Of a DNA stretch of 14,860 bases, positions 8,120 through 14,799 are shown in pieces. Origin of the DNA: Deinococcus sp045062605 (GTDB taxonomy: Bacteria > Deinococcota > Deinococci > Deinococcales > Deinococcaceae). The notes beneath the pieces were generated by a model. It was not told the DNA's origin. It did no database searches and saw only the letters and a list, made by a program, of their open reading frames with translations. Position numbers and translations under genes: made by a program. The stretch's first letter is position 1, and every line of letters begins with the position of its first letter. Location of the stretch: assembly GCF_045062605.1 (NCBI RefSeq), contig NZ_JBJGDW010000079.1, positions 1 to 14,860 on the forward strand, read 5' to 3'.

Positions 8120-9967
8120 ATGACGCCAACATTTTTACGCCGCGCGGCGCTGCTGACCCTCACGCTCATCCTGGGAACGGGTCTGGTGGGTTCGGGCGAC
8201 GCGCAGGACAGTGACGCCCCCGCTGTGTCCGCTGTGCCCACCACCCCCACGCCAGAACCCGTGCCAGTAGACCCAGTAGATACTGTGCCAGTGCTGCCGC
8301 CGACGCCCGTTCCGGCCCCGCCCGCTGAGCCTGCGCAGCCTATGCCAGAGTCACCCGTCCCAGTTGTGCCCGCGCCACTCGTGCCCGTGCCAGTCTTACC
8401 AGGGCCGACGCTGCCCGCGCCGGAAGTTCCTGTGGTGCCCGCTGTGGAACTGCCCACGCCTGCACGGGTCAGGCCCGCACCTGCGCCGCTCAGGCCGCCC
8501 GTGGGCAGCGGCGTGCGGGGGCTGTGGATCGACGCCTTCGGGCCAGGGCTGAAGACGCGGGCGCAGGTCACGCAAATGGTGGACGACGCCGCACGCATGG
8601 GGGTGAACACTTTGTTCGTGCAGGCGATCCGCCGCGCCGACTGCCTGTGTCTCAGGGCCAGCGTGCCCAGGGCGACGGACCCCGATCTGGAAAAGGGCCT
8701 GGACCCGCTGGGCCTTTCCGTGCGGCTGGCCCACGCACGCGGCATGCGGGTGATCGCCTGGGTCAGCGTGACGGGCATCGCCAACGCGGCGGTCCCCAAC
8801 ACCAACCCGGCGCATATCTCGCGCAGTCATGGGCCGAATTCGGGCGCGGCGTCGTGGATGGCCCGTCGCCCGGACGGAAGCTGGCAGGAGGGCAACGACG
8901 GCTGGCTGGACCTGGGCATTCCCGAGGCCGCCGAGTATGCCATTCAGGGCGTCGTCAGCCTCGTCAGGAATTACAGCATCGACGGCGTGCAACTGGACCG
9001 TATCCGCTACCCGGACGGAGACGTGTGGGGCTACGATCCCAAGGTGCTGGCCCGCTACCGCGCCGAGACGGGCCGCACGGGCATACCCGCCGTGGGCGAT
9101 CCGGTGTGGCAGGACTGGAAGCGCCAGCAGATCACCAATGTGGTCAGGCGCATCACGCTGGAGGTCAAATCCCTGCGTCCAGACGCTTGGATCACGGCGG
9201 CCACCATCACCTACGGTCAGCCGCCTGCCCCTGGCGATCTGGCCGCCTTCCGTCGCACCCGCACCTACGGCGACGTGCTTCAGGACTGGCCTGCCTGGAT
9301 GCACAGCGGACTGATTGACCTGAATGTCCTGATGAACTACAAGCGCGACGCGGTGGGCGAGCAGCGAGGGTGGTTCGACGGCTGGAACGCCTTTGCGCGC
9401 GGTGTTCAGCTCCGTGCGGACGGCCTCAGCGCGGGCGTGGCCGCCGGGACTGCCATGTACCTGAACGGCGCACCCGTGACCGCTGATCAGGCGCAGCGCA
9501 GCGTGGGCGCGGGCCTGGGCTGGGTGGGCTACTCCTACCGCACGCCTACCCTGGACGTGTACGGTGCAAAGGAAACCACCGCGCAGGGCCTGAACACCAT
9601 TCAGAAATTGCTCACCGCCCCTGGCGCAGTCCTCGCCTCGCCCGCCCCCTGGAAGGAACAGCCGCCCACCTCGCGCGGGCTGATGGGCCGCATTACCGGC
9701 ACCCCGGTCCCCGGCTTCCGGGTTGTGGAGGCCCTGCAAAACGGTAGGGTACTGGCCTACTCGCTGACCGATGGTAGCGGCTACTACGGCTTCGCGGCGC
9801 TGCCCCCTGGCAAAACGGAGGTGCGGGTCAGTGGCCAGCGCTGGGTGGACACCGTGCCCGAACGCGGCGTGATCCGTCTGCCGGACCTGACGGTGCGTGA
9901 CCTCAAGCCTGTGACGGCTGCGCCCATGCCCGTGACCCCCGCGATCCTTTCTCCCTCCAAACCCTGA
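8120..9967 (+). CDS. Secreted GHL10-type glycosidase-like protein with Pro-rich linker
   Basis: This is a glycosyl-hydrolase-like 10 (DUF187) TIM-barrel protein, probably acting on a cell-surface polysaccharide; the substrate is unknown. From the ATG at 8120 it has 615 residues. They comprise a signal peptide (about 1-28), a long Pro/Val/Ala-rich linker (about 33-128), the GHL10 barrel (about 131-460) and a C-terminal carboxypeptidase-regulatory-like beta domain (about 533-590, around TDGSGYYGFAALPPGK). Barrel motifs include VRGLWIDAF (132-140), RGMRVIAWV (207-215) and SIDGVQLDRIRYPDG (286-300), with conserved Asp288 and Asp293. An in-frame ATG at 8087 lies upstream, but the signal peptide and the -10 box favour 8120. 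The linker may span the wall or S-layer. It is divergent from the lipoprotein gene. Confidence 0.88.
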   Translation: MTPTFLRRAALLTLTLILGTGLVGSGDAQDSDAPAVSAVPTTPTPEPVPVDPVDTVPVLPPTPVPAPPAEPAQPMPESPVPVVPAPLVPVPVLPGPTLPAPEVPVVPAVELPTPARVRPAPAPLRPPVGSGVRGLWIDAFGPGLKTRAQVTQMVDDAARMGVNTLFVQAIRRADCLCLRASVPRATDPDLEKGLDPLGLSVRLAHARGMRVIAWVSVTGIANAAVPNTNPAHISRSHGPNSGAASWMARRPDGSWQEGNDGWLDLGIPEAAEYAIQGVVSLVRNYSIDGVQLDRIRYPDGDVWGYDPKVLARYRAETGRTGIPAVGDPVWQDWKRQQITNVVRRITLEVKSLRPDAWITAATITYGQPPAPGDLAAFRRTRTYGDVLQDWPAWMHSGLIDLNVLMNYKRDAVGEQRGWFDGWNAFARGVQLRADGLSAGVAAGTAMYLNGAPVTADQAQRSVGAGLGWVGYSYRTPTLDVYGAKETTAQGLNTIQKLLTAPGAVLASPAPWKEQPPTSRGLMGRITGTPVPGFRVVEALQNGRVLAYSLTDGSGYYGFAALPPGKTEVRVSGQRWVDTVPERGVIRLPDLTVRDLKPVTAAPMPVTPAILSPSKP

Positions 9968-9990
9968 GCCTCCCCCCGCTCGTGGGCAGG

Positions 9991-9996
9991 TAAACT
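9991..9996 (+). promoter_or_regulatory. -10 box TAAACT of the flavin reductase gene
   Basis: TAAACT, a 6 nt spacer, then the ATG at 10003. It falls in the 35 bp gap after the GHL10 stop, so the two genes need not be co-transcribed. Confidence 0.65.
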
Positions 9997-10002
9997 CGGC
10001 GC

Positions 10003-10506
10003 ATGACCTCTACCGATTTGGCCTCCGGCGCGCGGGCGGGCGTGACCCCCCTGGAATTCCGCGAGACGCTGGGACGCTTCGCCAGCGGCGTGACCGTGAT
10101 CACCGCCACCGACGGCGCGACCCGTCGGGGCATGACCGCCAGCGCTTTTGTGTCAGTCAGCCTGACGCCGCCGCTGATTCTGGTCAGCGTGGACCACCGC
10201 GCCCACATGTACGCCCTGCTGTCTCAGGAAAGCGTGACCCATTTCGGCGTCAATGTCCTGAGCAGCACGCAAAAACACCTGAGTGACCACTTCGCCGGAC
10301 GCCCCGGCCCGGAGGAAGCCGTGCCGTGGTTTGCCCATGAGGGCCTGCCGCTGATCGGCGGTAGCGTGGCGCAACTGGTCTGCCGCAAACATCAGGTGAT
10401 TGAGGCCGGGGACCATACCCTGTACCTAGGCTACGTGGAATACAGCCGCTACACCGACGATGATCCGCTGCTGTACTTCCGCAGCCAGTATCACGAACTG
10501 GGATAG
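10003..10506 (+). CDS. Flavin reductase-like, FMN-binding split-barrel protein
   Basis: This 167-residue protein belongs to the flavin reductase-like (HpaC/NtaB) family, which binds FMN and reduces free flavin with NAD(P)H, often to supply a two-component monooxygenase. Characteristic segments are FASGVTVITATDG (about 27-39), RRGMTASAFVSVSLTPPLIL (about 41-60, the FMN phosphate and isoalloxazine region) and FGVNVLSSTQKHLSDHFAGR (81-100). The C-terminal GDHTLYLGYVE is the usual closing strand. The start follows from the leaderless -10 box. No monooxygenase partner is nearby, so it may be a general flavin reductase or act with a distant partner. Confidence 0.9.
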   Translation: MTSTDLASGARAGVTPLEFRETLGRFASGVTVITATDGATRRGMTASAFVSVSLTPPLILVSVDHRAHMYALLSQESVTHFGVNVLSSTQKHLSDHFAGRPGPEEAVPWFAHEGLPLIGGSVAQLVCRKHQVIEAGDHTLYLGYVEYSRYTDDDPLLYFRSQYHELG

Positions 10507-10609
10507 ACGAGAGCTGGAAAGGGGGAAAGGAAGGGCGCGGCCACGCCGTGTTCCGTGCCACCTAAAGACCTCCTTACAGTCTGTGCGAAAGCCGTCAGCC
10601 GCAGTGGTC

Positions 10610-10615
10610 TAGACT
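10610..10615 (+). promoter_or_regulatory. -10 box TAGACT of the metallophosphoesterase gene
   Basis: TAGACT, a 7 nt spacer, then the ATG at 10623. There is no recognisable -35 box at 17 bp. Confidence 0.65.
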
Positions 10616-10622
10616 TCCGGGC

Positions 10623-11360
10623 ATGAAACGCCTCGCCATCCTCGCGGACCTGCACGCCAATCTGGCGGCCACGCTCGCGGTGCATCAGGACGCGGCGCGG
10701 CGCGGCATTACCGAACTCTGGGTGCTGGGCGACGTGGTGGGCAAAGGCCCGCGCCCCCGCGAGGTGCTGGACTGGACGCAGGAGTACGCCAGCCGCGTGA
10801 TCCAGGGCAACTGGGACGCCCGCGTTGCCGGGGCCAGCCACCGCCCCCAGGACCTGTGGCCGCGCAGCAAGCTGACCCCTGATCAACTCACGTATCTGGA
10901 AACGCTGCCCTACGGCATCGAGGAACAGTTCGGCGGCGCGTGGTGGCGTTTTGTCCACGCCAGCAGCCGGGGCCTGTTTCACCGCCTCTACCCGCACAGC
11001 AGCCTGTCAGACCAGATCGAGGCCTTCGCGCCCAATCCTCAATTCGGGCTGGTGCAGTATGCCGACGCGCTGGTCTATGCCGATATGCACGAGGCCCTGC
11101 TGCTGGACGTGGAGGGCCGCCCGCTGATCAACTGCGGCAGCGTGGGCAACCCGCTGGACAGCACCTTGCCGTGTTACCTGATTCTGGAGTTCGACGAGTC
11201 CGGCCCCGGCTACAGCGCCACCTACGTCCGCCTGACCTACAATCGCGACGAGGAAATCAGCGCCGCCGAGGCCAGCGGGATGCCTTTTACCCGCGAGTAC
11301 GTCACGGAACTGCTGACCGGGGCCTTTCAGAAACGCCGGGCGCGGACGGGGGAAGTTTAG
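10623..11360 (+). CDS. Calcineurin-like metallophosphoesterase with altered active-site motifs
   Basis: This 245-residue cytoplasmic protein has the fold of bacterial single-domain metallophosphoesterases (YfcE-like class), which hydrolyse phosphomono- or diesters with two metal ions. Conserved motifs are LADLHAN with Asp9 and His11, LGDVVGKGP with Asp37, and INCGSVGNPLDS near 169-180. Three motifs depart from the family. GNHD reads GNWD (Asn63 kept, catalytic His replaced by Trp64). HGS reads HAS (His112 kept). GHTH reads ADMH, so one metal-binding His is Asp154 while His156 remains. Activity or metal use may differ. The C-terminal 60 residues (about 185-245) extend past the core and have no motif I recognise. 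It is a single leaderless gene. Confidence 0.87.
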   Translation: MKRLAILADLHANLAATLAVHQDAARRGITELWVLGDVVGKGPRPREVLDWTQEYASRVIQGNWDARVAGASHRPQDLWPRSKLTPDQLTYLETLPYGIEEQFGGAWWRFVHASSRGLFHRLYPHSSLSDQIEAFAPNPQFGLVQYADALVYADMHEALLLDVEGRPLINCGSVGNPLDSTLPCYLILEFDESGPGYSATYVRLTYNRDEEISAAEASGMPFTREYVTELLTGAFQKRRARTGEV

Positions 11361-11430
11361 GAGTCAGGGAGCTTTTACTGCGCGGGTGAGGGCAGAGAAC
11401 ATGCACGGCCCACCATGCGGCATCAGAAAA

Positions 11431-11458
11431 AACCCCTCGCCCGTGAGGGAGAGGGGTT
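11431..11458 (-). terminator. Intrinsic terminator after the small exported protein gene
   Basis: On the minus strand AACCCCTC and GAGGGGTT form an 8 bp stem around a 12 nt loop, running straight into TTTTCTG (six consecutive T including the stem end). It lies 31 nt past the stop of the gene at 11490-11912 and is the strongest terminator in the window. Confidence 0.85.
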
Positions 11459-11489
11459 GGGGCCGGACTCTTTGCGACTCTTTGGGCGT

Positions 11490-11912
11490 TCAGTCGCTGC
11501 TGGCCGCGCCGAGTACCGGGATGCTCAGGGTGGCCACCACCTGACCGCCAGACATCACGTTGATGGTGGCAAGCTGATTGATACTGATGCCCGTATCCGC
11601 ACGGCTGACCGTGACATGCAACAGGGCCATGTCGCCGGTCTGGGTCACGCTGTCCAGCGTGATGGTGGTTCCGACGGCCAGCGCTCCAGCGTCCAGGCTC
11701 AGGTCACTGGGGACGCTGCCGCCCAGATCGGCCAGTGGTACGGCCAGTGACATCCACGAGCTTTCGGTGTACAGCGCCGGGTAGCTTAGGTCGCCGCTGC
11801 TGTCGCTGGCGGTCACCTGCACCGCCGTGGGGGCGGCTAAAGCGGTGGTCAGGACGGCGGGGGCAAGGAGCAGGCTCAGGCTGAATGCGGCGGTCAGGAT
11901 GTTCTTTTTCAT
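11490..11912 (-). CDS. Small exported protein of unknown function
   Basis: I do not recognise a family. From the ATG at 11912 it has 140 residues. A signal peptide (about 1-27, with KK at residues 2-3, a hydrophobic core SLSLLLAPAV and an ALA-A cleavage site) leads into a mature part of about 113 residues rich in Ser, Thr, Val, Ala and Gly. It has no cysteine, few charged residues and a strand-like alternation (for example VGTTITLDSVTQTG and MALLHVTVSRADTG), suggesting a single beta-sandwich domain. The frame continues upstream to 12023, but an AAGGAG ribosome binding site 7 nt before the ATG at 11912 and the signal peptide decide the start. It is flanked by a strong terminator downstream and paired palindromes upstream, so it is a monocistronic unit. 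Confidence 0.8.
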   Translation of the reverse strand: MKKNILTAAFSLSLLLAPAVLTTALAAPTAVQVTASDSSGDLSYPALYTESSWMSLAVPLADLGGSVPSDLSLDAGALAVGTTITLDSVTQTGDMALLHVTVSRADTGISINQLATINVMSGGQVVATLSIPVLGAASSD

Positions 11913-11967
11913 GGTGGGTCTCCTTGGAGGTGGCGGGTGCGGCCCGGTGGCCTTCTGCTTGCTCGCT

Positions 11968-12003
11968 TCTGAGATCAGTGTTCCCGTCTCTGAAATCAGT
12001 GTC
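11968..12003 (-). promoter_or_regulatory. Paired CTGA-N2-TCAG dyads (candidate operator)
   Basis: Two near-identical 14-mers TCTGARATCAGTGT begin at 11968 and 11989, 21 bp apart (two helical turns). Each contains a 10 bp palindrome, CTGAGATCAG (11969-11978) and CTGAAATCAG (11990-11999). They lie 57-87 bp upstream of the ATG of the small exported protein and about 160 bp from the divergent DUF2721 gene. The arrangement looks like a cooperative binding site for a dimeric regulator, but the factor is unknown. It does not resemble the Deinococcus RDRM motif. Confidence 0.5.
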
Positions 12004-12148
12004 CGCCCGGCCTGTGCAGGCAAAGTTCAGGGTCAGCGCAGGTTTTGCGAATGCGCCGGAATGGTGGAGACGCTGTCAGGCATGGCTACGGACCTGTGGC
12101 TGGCCCGCAATGTGCAGAATCGGCGAAGGCGGGTCATGCCGCACGCGC

Positions 12149-12154
12149 TAGCCT
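12149..12154 (+). promoter_or_regulatory. -10 box TAGCCT of the DUF2721 gene
   Basis: TAGCCT, a 6 nt spacer, then the ATG at 12161. The same 11-mer GCGCTAGCCTG occurs before the GHL10 gene. Confidence 0.6.
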
Positions 12155-12160
12155 GCCCAC

Positions 12161-12736
12161 ATGGCCGATACCAGCCTCAGCGTCCTGAGCGCCATGATCA
12201 CGCCCGCCGTGCTGATCAGTGGGGCGGGCACGCTGATCCTGAGTACCAGTACGCGGGTCGGGCGGGCCACGGACCGGCTCCGGCACCTGACCGCGCGTTT
12301 CCGCCTGCTGGTGTCGGCGGAAGGCCAGCAGGAACCCCGCGCCCGCGAGGAGAAACGGATGATCGTGCGGCAGTTGCCGCGACTGGCCCGGCGAACGCGG
12401 CTGCTGGTGCGGGCCATGACGGCGCTGTATCTGGCCGTGGCACTGCTGGTGCTGACCAGTATCCTGATTGGCGGCTCTGCGTTGCTGGGGGCGGCGCTGC
12501 TGGGGGGGCTGTCGGGCGTGCTACCCGTGCTGCTGGCGGTGGCAGGCTCGGCCTCACTGGCCTACGCGGCGTTGCTGCTGAGCTTCGAGACCCGCCTGAG
12601 CGCACAGACCACCCGCGAGGAAATGGATTTCCTGGTGGGGCTGGGCGAGCATTATTCGGCCCTCTACGACAACGCCCATCCCGATGATGGGGACCCTGTG
12701 GTGCTGTCCTCGCAAGAATCAGGGAAACAGGCTTAA
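12161..12736 (+). CDS. DUF2721 membrane protein
   Basis: This is an integral membrane protein of 191 residues in the DUF2721 family, whose function is unknown. The family signature is the N-terminal ITPAVLISGAGTLILSTSTR (13-32), a membrane segment followed by an Arg-rich stretch (GRATDRLRHLTARFR). Two more hydrophobic segments lie at about 86-107 (TALYLAVALLVLTSILIGG) and 113-146, separated from the first by a charged, Arg-rich cytoplasmic loop (about 40-83). The C-terminal 45 residues are soluble and acidic. The leaderless -10 box fixes the start. It is 85 bp upstream of the tetrapyrrole pair but likely a separate unit. Confidence 0.85.
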   Translation: MADTSLSVLSAMITPAVLISGAGTLILSTSTRVGRATDRLRHLTARFRLLVSAEGQQEPRAREEKRMIVRQLPRLARRTRLLVRAMTALYLAVALLVLTSILIGGSALLGAALLGGLSGVLPVLLAVAGSASLAYAALLLSFETRLSAQTTREEMDFLVGLGEHYSALYDNAHPDDGDPVVLSSQESGKQA

Positions 12737-12808
12737 GATGGCTGGAATTGCGTCCTGGCCGCCCTTCTGACCGTTCGGTCTGGGACGCCTGACCCGCCGT
12801 TGTGGCGC

Positions 12809-12814
12809 TAAACT
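12809..12814 (+). promoter_or_regulatory. -10 box TAAACT of the tetrapyrrole pair
   Basis: TAAACT, a 7 nt spacer, then a GTG start at 12822. This supports a leaderless transcript beginning with GTG and carrying both the precorrin-2 dehydrogenase-like gene and hemA. Confidence 0.65.
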
Positions 12815-12821
12815 GCGCCCT

Positions 12822-13382
12822 GTGAGTCTGTTGCCCGTCTTCCTGAATCTGAGCAATGAGCGCGCCGTGGTCGTCGGCGGCGGCGCGGTGGCCCTGCGCC
12901 GCACCCGGACCCTGCTGGACGCCGGTTTGAACGTGACTGTGATTGCGCCTGAAATCTGTGTGGAGCTGCTGGCCCTGCCCGCCGTCTCAGAGCAGCGTGG
13001 CTACCGCGAGGGCGATCTGGCAGGCGCGCGGTTGGTCGTCGCGGCGACGAACTGCCCCGAGATCAACGGCGCCGTGTTGACCGAGGCCCGTCAGATTGGC
13101 GCATTGTTCAATCACGCTGGAGAGGCCGAGTCTGGCAATCTGCGTTTTGCGGCTACAGCCCGGCGCGCTGGCGTGCAGGTGGCCGTGAACACCGGGCGCG
13201 AGTTGCCGATGCTGGCGCAGGCGCTGACCCGCTGCATCGTCGCCCTGCTACCTGGTGAAGCGCAACTTGGCGGCTGGACTGCGGCCCGCGAGCAGGCGCT
13301 GACGTTGCCCCTGCCCCAGCGTGAGGAGGCCATGCAACGGCTAAAAGCCGATATCCAGGCTGCTGTGGGGGGTCCGGTATGA
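12822..13382 (+). CDS. Precorrin-2 dehydrogenase-like protein (CysG N-domain/SirC type)
   Basis: By family this is an NAD-dependent enzyme oxidising precorrin-2 to sirohydrochlorin on the way to siroheme. The 186 residues match the stand-alone CysG N-terminal domain. LPVFLNL at the start, the Rossmann loop VVVGGGAVALRRTRTLLDAG (16-35) and VVAATNCPEINGAV (72-85) are clear. The active-site region is unusual. E. coli CysG has NVVD with Asp104, but here NHAG places Gly100 at that position. The SSGGTSP loop with Ser128 reads NTGRELP, with Thr124 aligned to Ser128. Activity may be lost or changed. The GTG start is set by the leaderless promoter. The TGA stop overlaps the hemA start as ATGA. This neighbourhood (SirC-like plus hemA) is common in bacteria. 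Confidence 0.85.
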   Translation: MSLLPVFLNLSNERAVVVGGGAVALRRTRTLLDAGLNVTVIAPEICVELLALPAVSEQRGYREGDLAGARLVVAATNCPEINGAVLTEARQIGALFNHAGEAESGNLRFAATARRAGVQVAVNTGRELPMLAQALTRCIVALLPGEAQLGGWTAAREQALTLPLPQREEAMQRLKADIQAAVGGPV

Positions 13383-14494
13383 CGCTGGCCTGCCCCACCG
13401 CGCGGCGTTTCGTGGCCCGCTCGCCCCTGCTTTTCCCTGATCCGCTGGCCCATCAACTGGACTTCGTGGTGGTGGGCCTGAACCACCACACCGCGCCTGT
13501 GGAAGTCCGTGAACGCGCCGCCGTGCGTGCGGGCGAGGAGGACGCGCTGCTCTCGCACCTGTCCCGCCACGCCCGCGAGGTCATGCTACTGGCCACCTGC
13601 AACCGCACCGAAGTGTACCTGGCTGGGCTGACGGGCGATCCGCTGGCCGCATTCCAGGGAGCCTGGGGCCATGATCTGCAAGACCACCTGTACAGTTACT
13701 CCGGCGAGGAAGCTGTGACCCACCTGTACCGCGTTGCCGCCGGACTGGACAGTCTGGTCATCGGCGAAACCCAGATTCAGGGGCAGGTCAAACGTGCCTG
13801 GCAGGCCGCCAACGCGCGTGGCCTGAGCGGGGCGCTGATGAACAAAGTTGCCCAGGGGGCGCTGGCCGCCGGGAAGCGGGTCCGCACCGAAACCGACCTC
13901 AGCGACAGCGTGGTCAGCGTGTCCAGCGCCGCTGTGGAGCTGGCGGAACTGGCGCTGGGCGGGCTTGCGGGCCGCACTGCCCTGATCATCGGTGCGGGCG
14001 AGACCGCCGAGCTGACCCTGATCCACCTGCGTGCCGCTGGCATTGAGGACGTGATCGTGGTCAACCGCACCGCCGAACGCGCCCGCCATTTGGCCGCCAA
14101 ACTGGGGGGTCGGGTCTGCGCCGCCGAATACCTGCACGAAGCGCTGCCGGAGGCCGACGTGGTGATCGCTTCCAGCGCCGCGCCGCATTATGTGCTGAAC
14201 GGCGAGGCGGTGGCCGCCGCCCTGGCCGCACGCGGGGACCGCCCCATGTTTCTGATCGACATCAGCGTGCCGCGCATTCTGGACCCGAATATCACCGATG
14301 TGCGGGGCGCGCACCTGCTGAATCTGGATGACCTGACCGCCGTGGTTCACCGTAACCTTCAGGGCCGCCGCGCCGCGCTGCCGCAGGCTGGGGCCATCAT
14401 CCGTGAGGCCGCCTCGGACCTGAGCCGCTGGCATCTGACGCGCGCCGCGCAGCTTCACCGGGCGGGGCGGACGCTGGCTGTGGCGAGCGACTGA
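13379..14494 (+). CDS. hemA: Glutamyl-tRNA reductase with short C-terminus
   Basis: HemA reduces glutamyl-tRNA(Glu) to glutamate-1-semialdehyde with NADPH, the committed step of C5-pathway heme synthesis. Seen motifs are VVGLNHHTAPVEVRER (31-46), the nucleophile Cys74 in LATCNRTEVY, GLDSLVIGETQIQGQVK (122-138), the NADPH loop IIGAGETAELT (203-213) and FLIDISVPRILDP (291-303). The protein has 371 residues, while many GluTRs have 410-450. After LNLDDLTAVVHRNL only about 45 residues remain, so the C-terminal dimerisation domain is much reduced. I see no frameshifted continuation downstream. The ATG at 13379 overlaps the upstream stop (ATGA), with a GGGGGG run before it, indicating translational coupling. 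It adds about 28 residues before the usual N-terminus, so a later start is possible. Confidence 0.93.
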   Translation: MTLACPTARRFVARSPLLFPDPLAHQLDFVVVGLNHHTAPVEVRERAAVRAGEEDALLSHLSRHAREVMLLATCNRTEVYLAGLTGDPLAAFQGAWGHDLQDHLYSYSGEEAVTHLYRVAAGLDSLVIGETQIQGQVKRAWQAANARGLSGALMNKVAQGALAAGKRVRTETDLSDSVVSVSSAAVELAELALGGLAGRTALIIGAGETAELTLIHLRAAGIEDVIVVNRTAERARHLAAKLGGRVCAAEYLHEALPEADVVIASSAAPHYVLNGEAVAAALAARGDRPMFLIDISVPRILDPNITDVRGAHLLNLDDLTAVVHRNLQGRRAALPQAGAIIREAASDLSRWHLTRAAQLHRAGRTLAVASD

Positions 14495-14770
14495 GTTCGA
14501 CTGGTCTTCATGGCCTGGACGCCCTTGGTCTTCCATCGGCAGGACGGGTTGACCCTGGAGCAATGTGCGTTCCCGGGGCTCATTACGGTGCTGCCCCATC
14601 TGCATCTCAACCGACTGCTACATTTATTCTCAAAAAACGCCGAATTTCTGCACCAGCACGGCTATTCACTCCGCTGTGCAAGGTGCAACTCCTGAGCTGA
14701 ACTGAGGCTATGGCTATGGAGGCCCCGCGATCTAGCTGTACTTTGGGGATATTCAGGGAGGTGACACGGA
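14495..14770. other. Gene-free stretch after hemA
   Basis: About 275 bp without a convincing gene. The longest plus-strand frame (14510-14695) has no ribosome binding site or TANNNT box at a useful distance, and its composition is less GC-rich than the genes around it. There is no obvious terminator directly after hemA. Short repeats of TGGTCTTC occur at about 14502 and 14527. Confidence 0.4.
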
Positions 14771-14793
14771 GGCCAGCATCACGGATGCTGGCC
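14771..14793 (-). terminator. Perfect 10 bp hairpin near right edge
   Basis: GGCCAGCATC-ACG-GATGCTGGCC is a perfect 10 bp stem with a three-base loop, starting 6 nt past the predicted minus-strand stop at 14800. It fits the end of a minus-strand gene, though the following TCCGTGTC is not T-rich. On the plus strand the tail is TTCCTGCT, so the orientation is not certain. Confidence 0.55.
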
Positions 14794-14799
14794 TTCCTG

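Noticed and set aside
8008..8805. Gly/Thr-rich minus-strand frame resembling a repetitive surface protein
   Set aside because: The apparent repeats are the reverse complement of the Pro/Val/Ala linker of the GHL10 protein.
8396..9739. 447-codon minus-strand frame
   Set aside because: It is antisense to the GHL10 barrel, lacks recognisable motifs and has His/Ala/Gly/Arg-rich shadow composition.
11968..12003. Deinococcus radiation/desiccation response motif (RDRM) near the paired dyads
   Set aside because: The sequence lacks the TTATG...CATAA arms of RDRM; only the palindromic nature is shared.
13586..14605. 339-codon minus-strand frame opposite hemA
   Set aside because: hemA has every catalytic motif on the plus strand; this frame is Gln/Gly/His-rich shadow.
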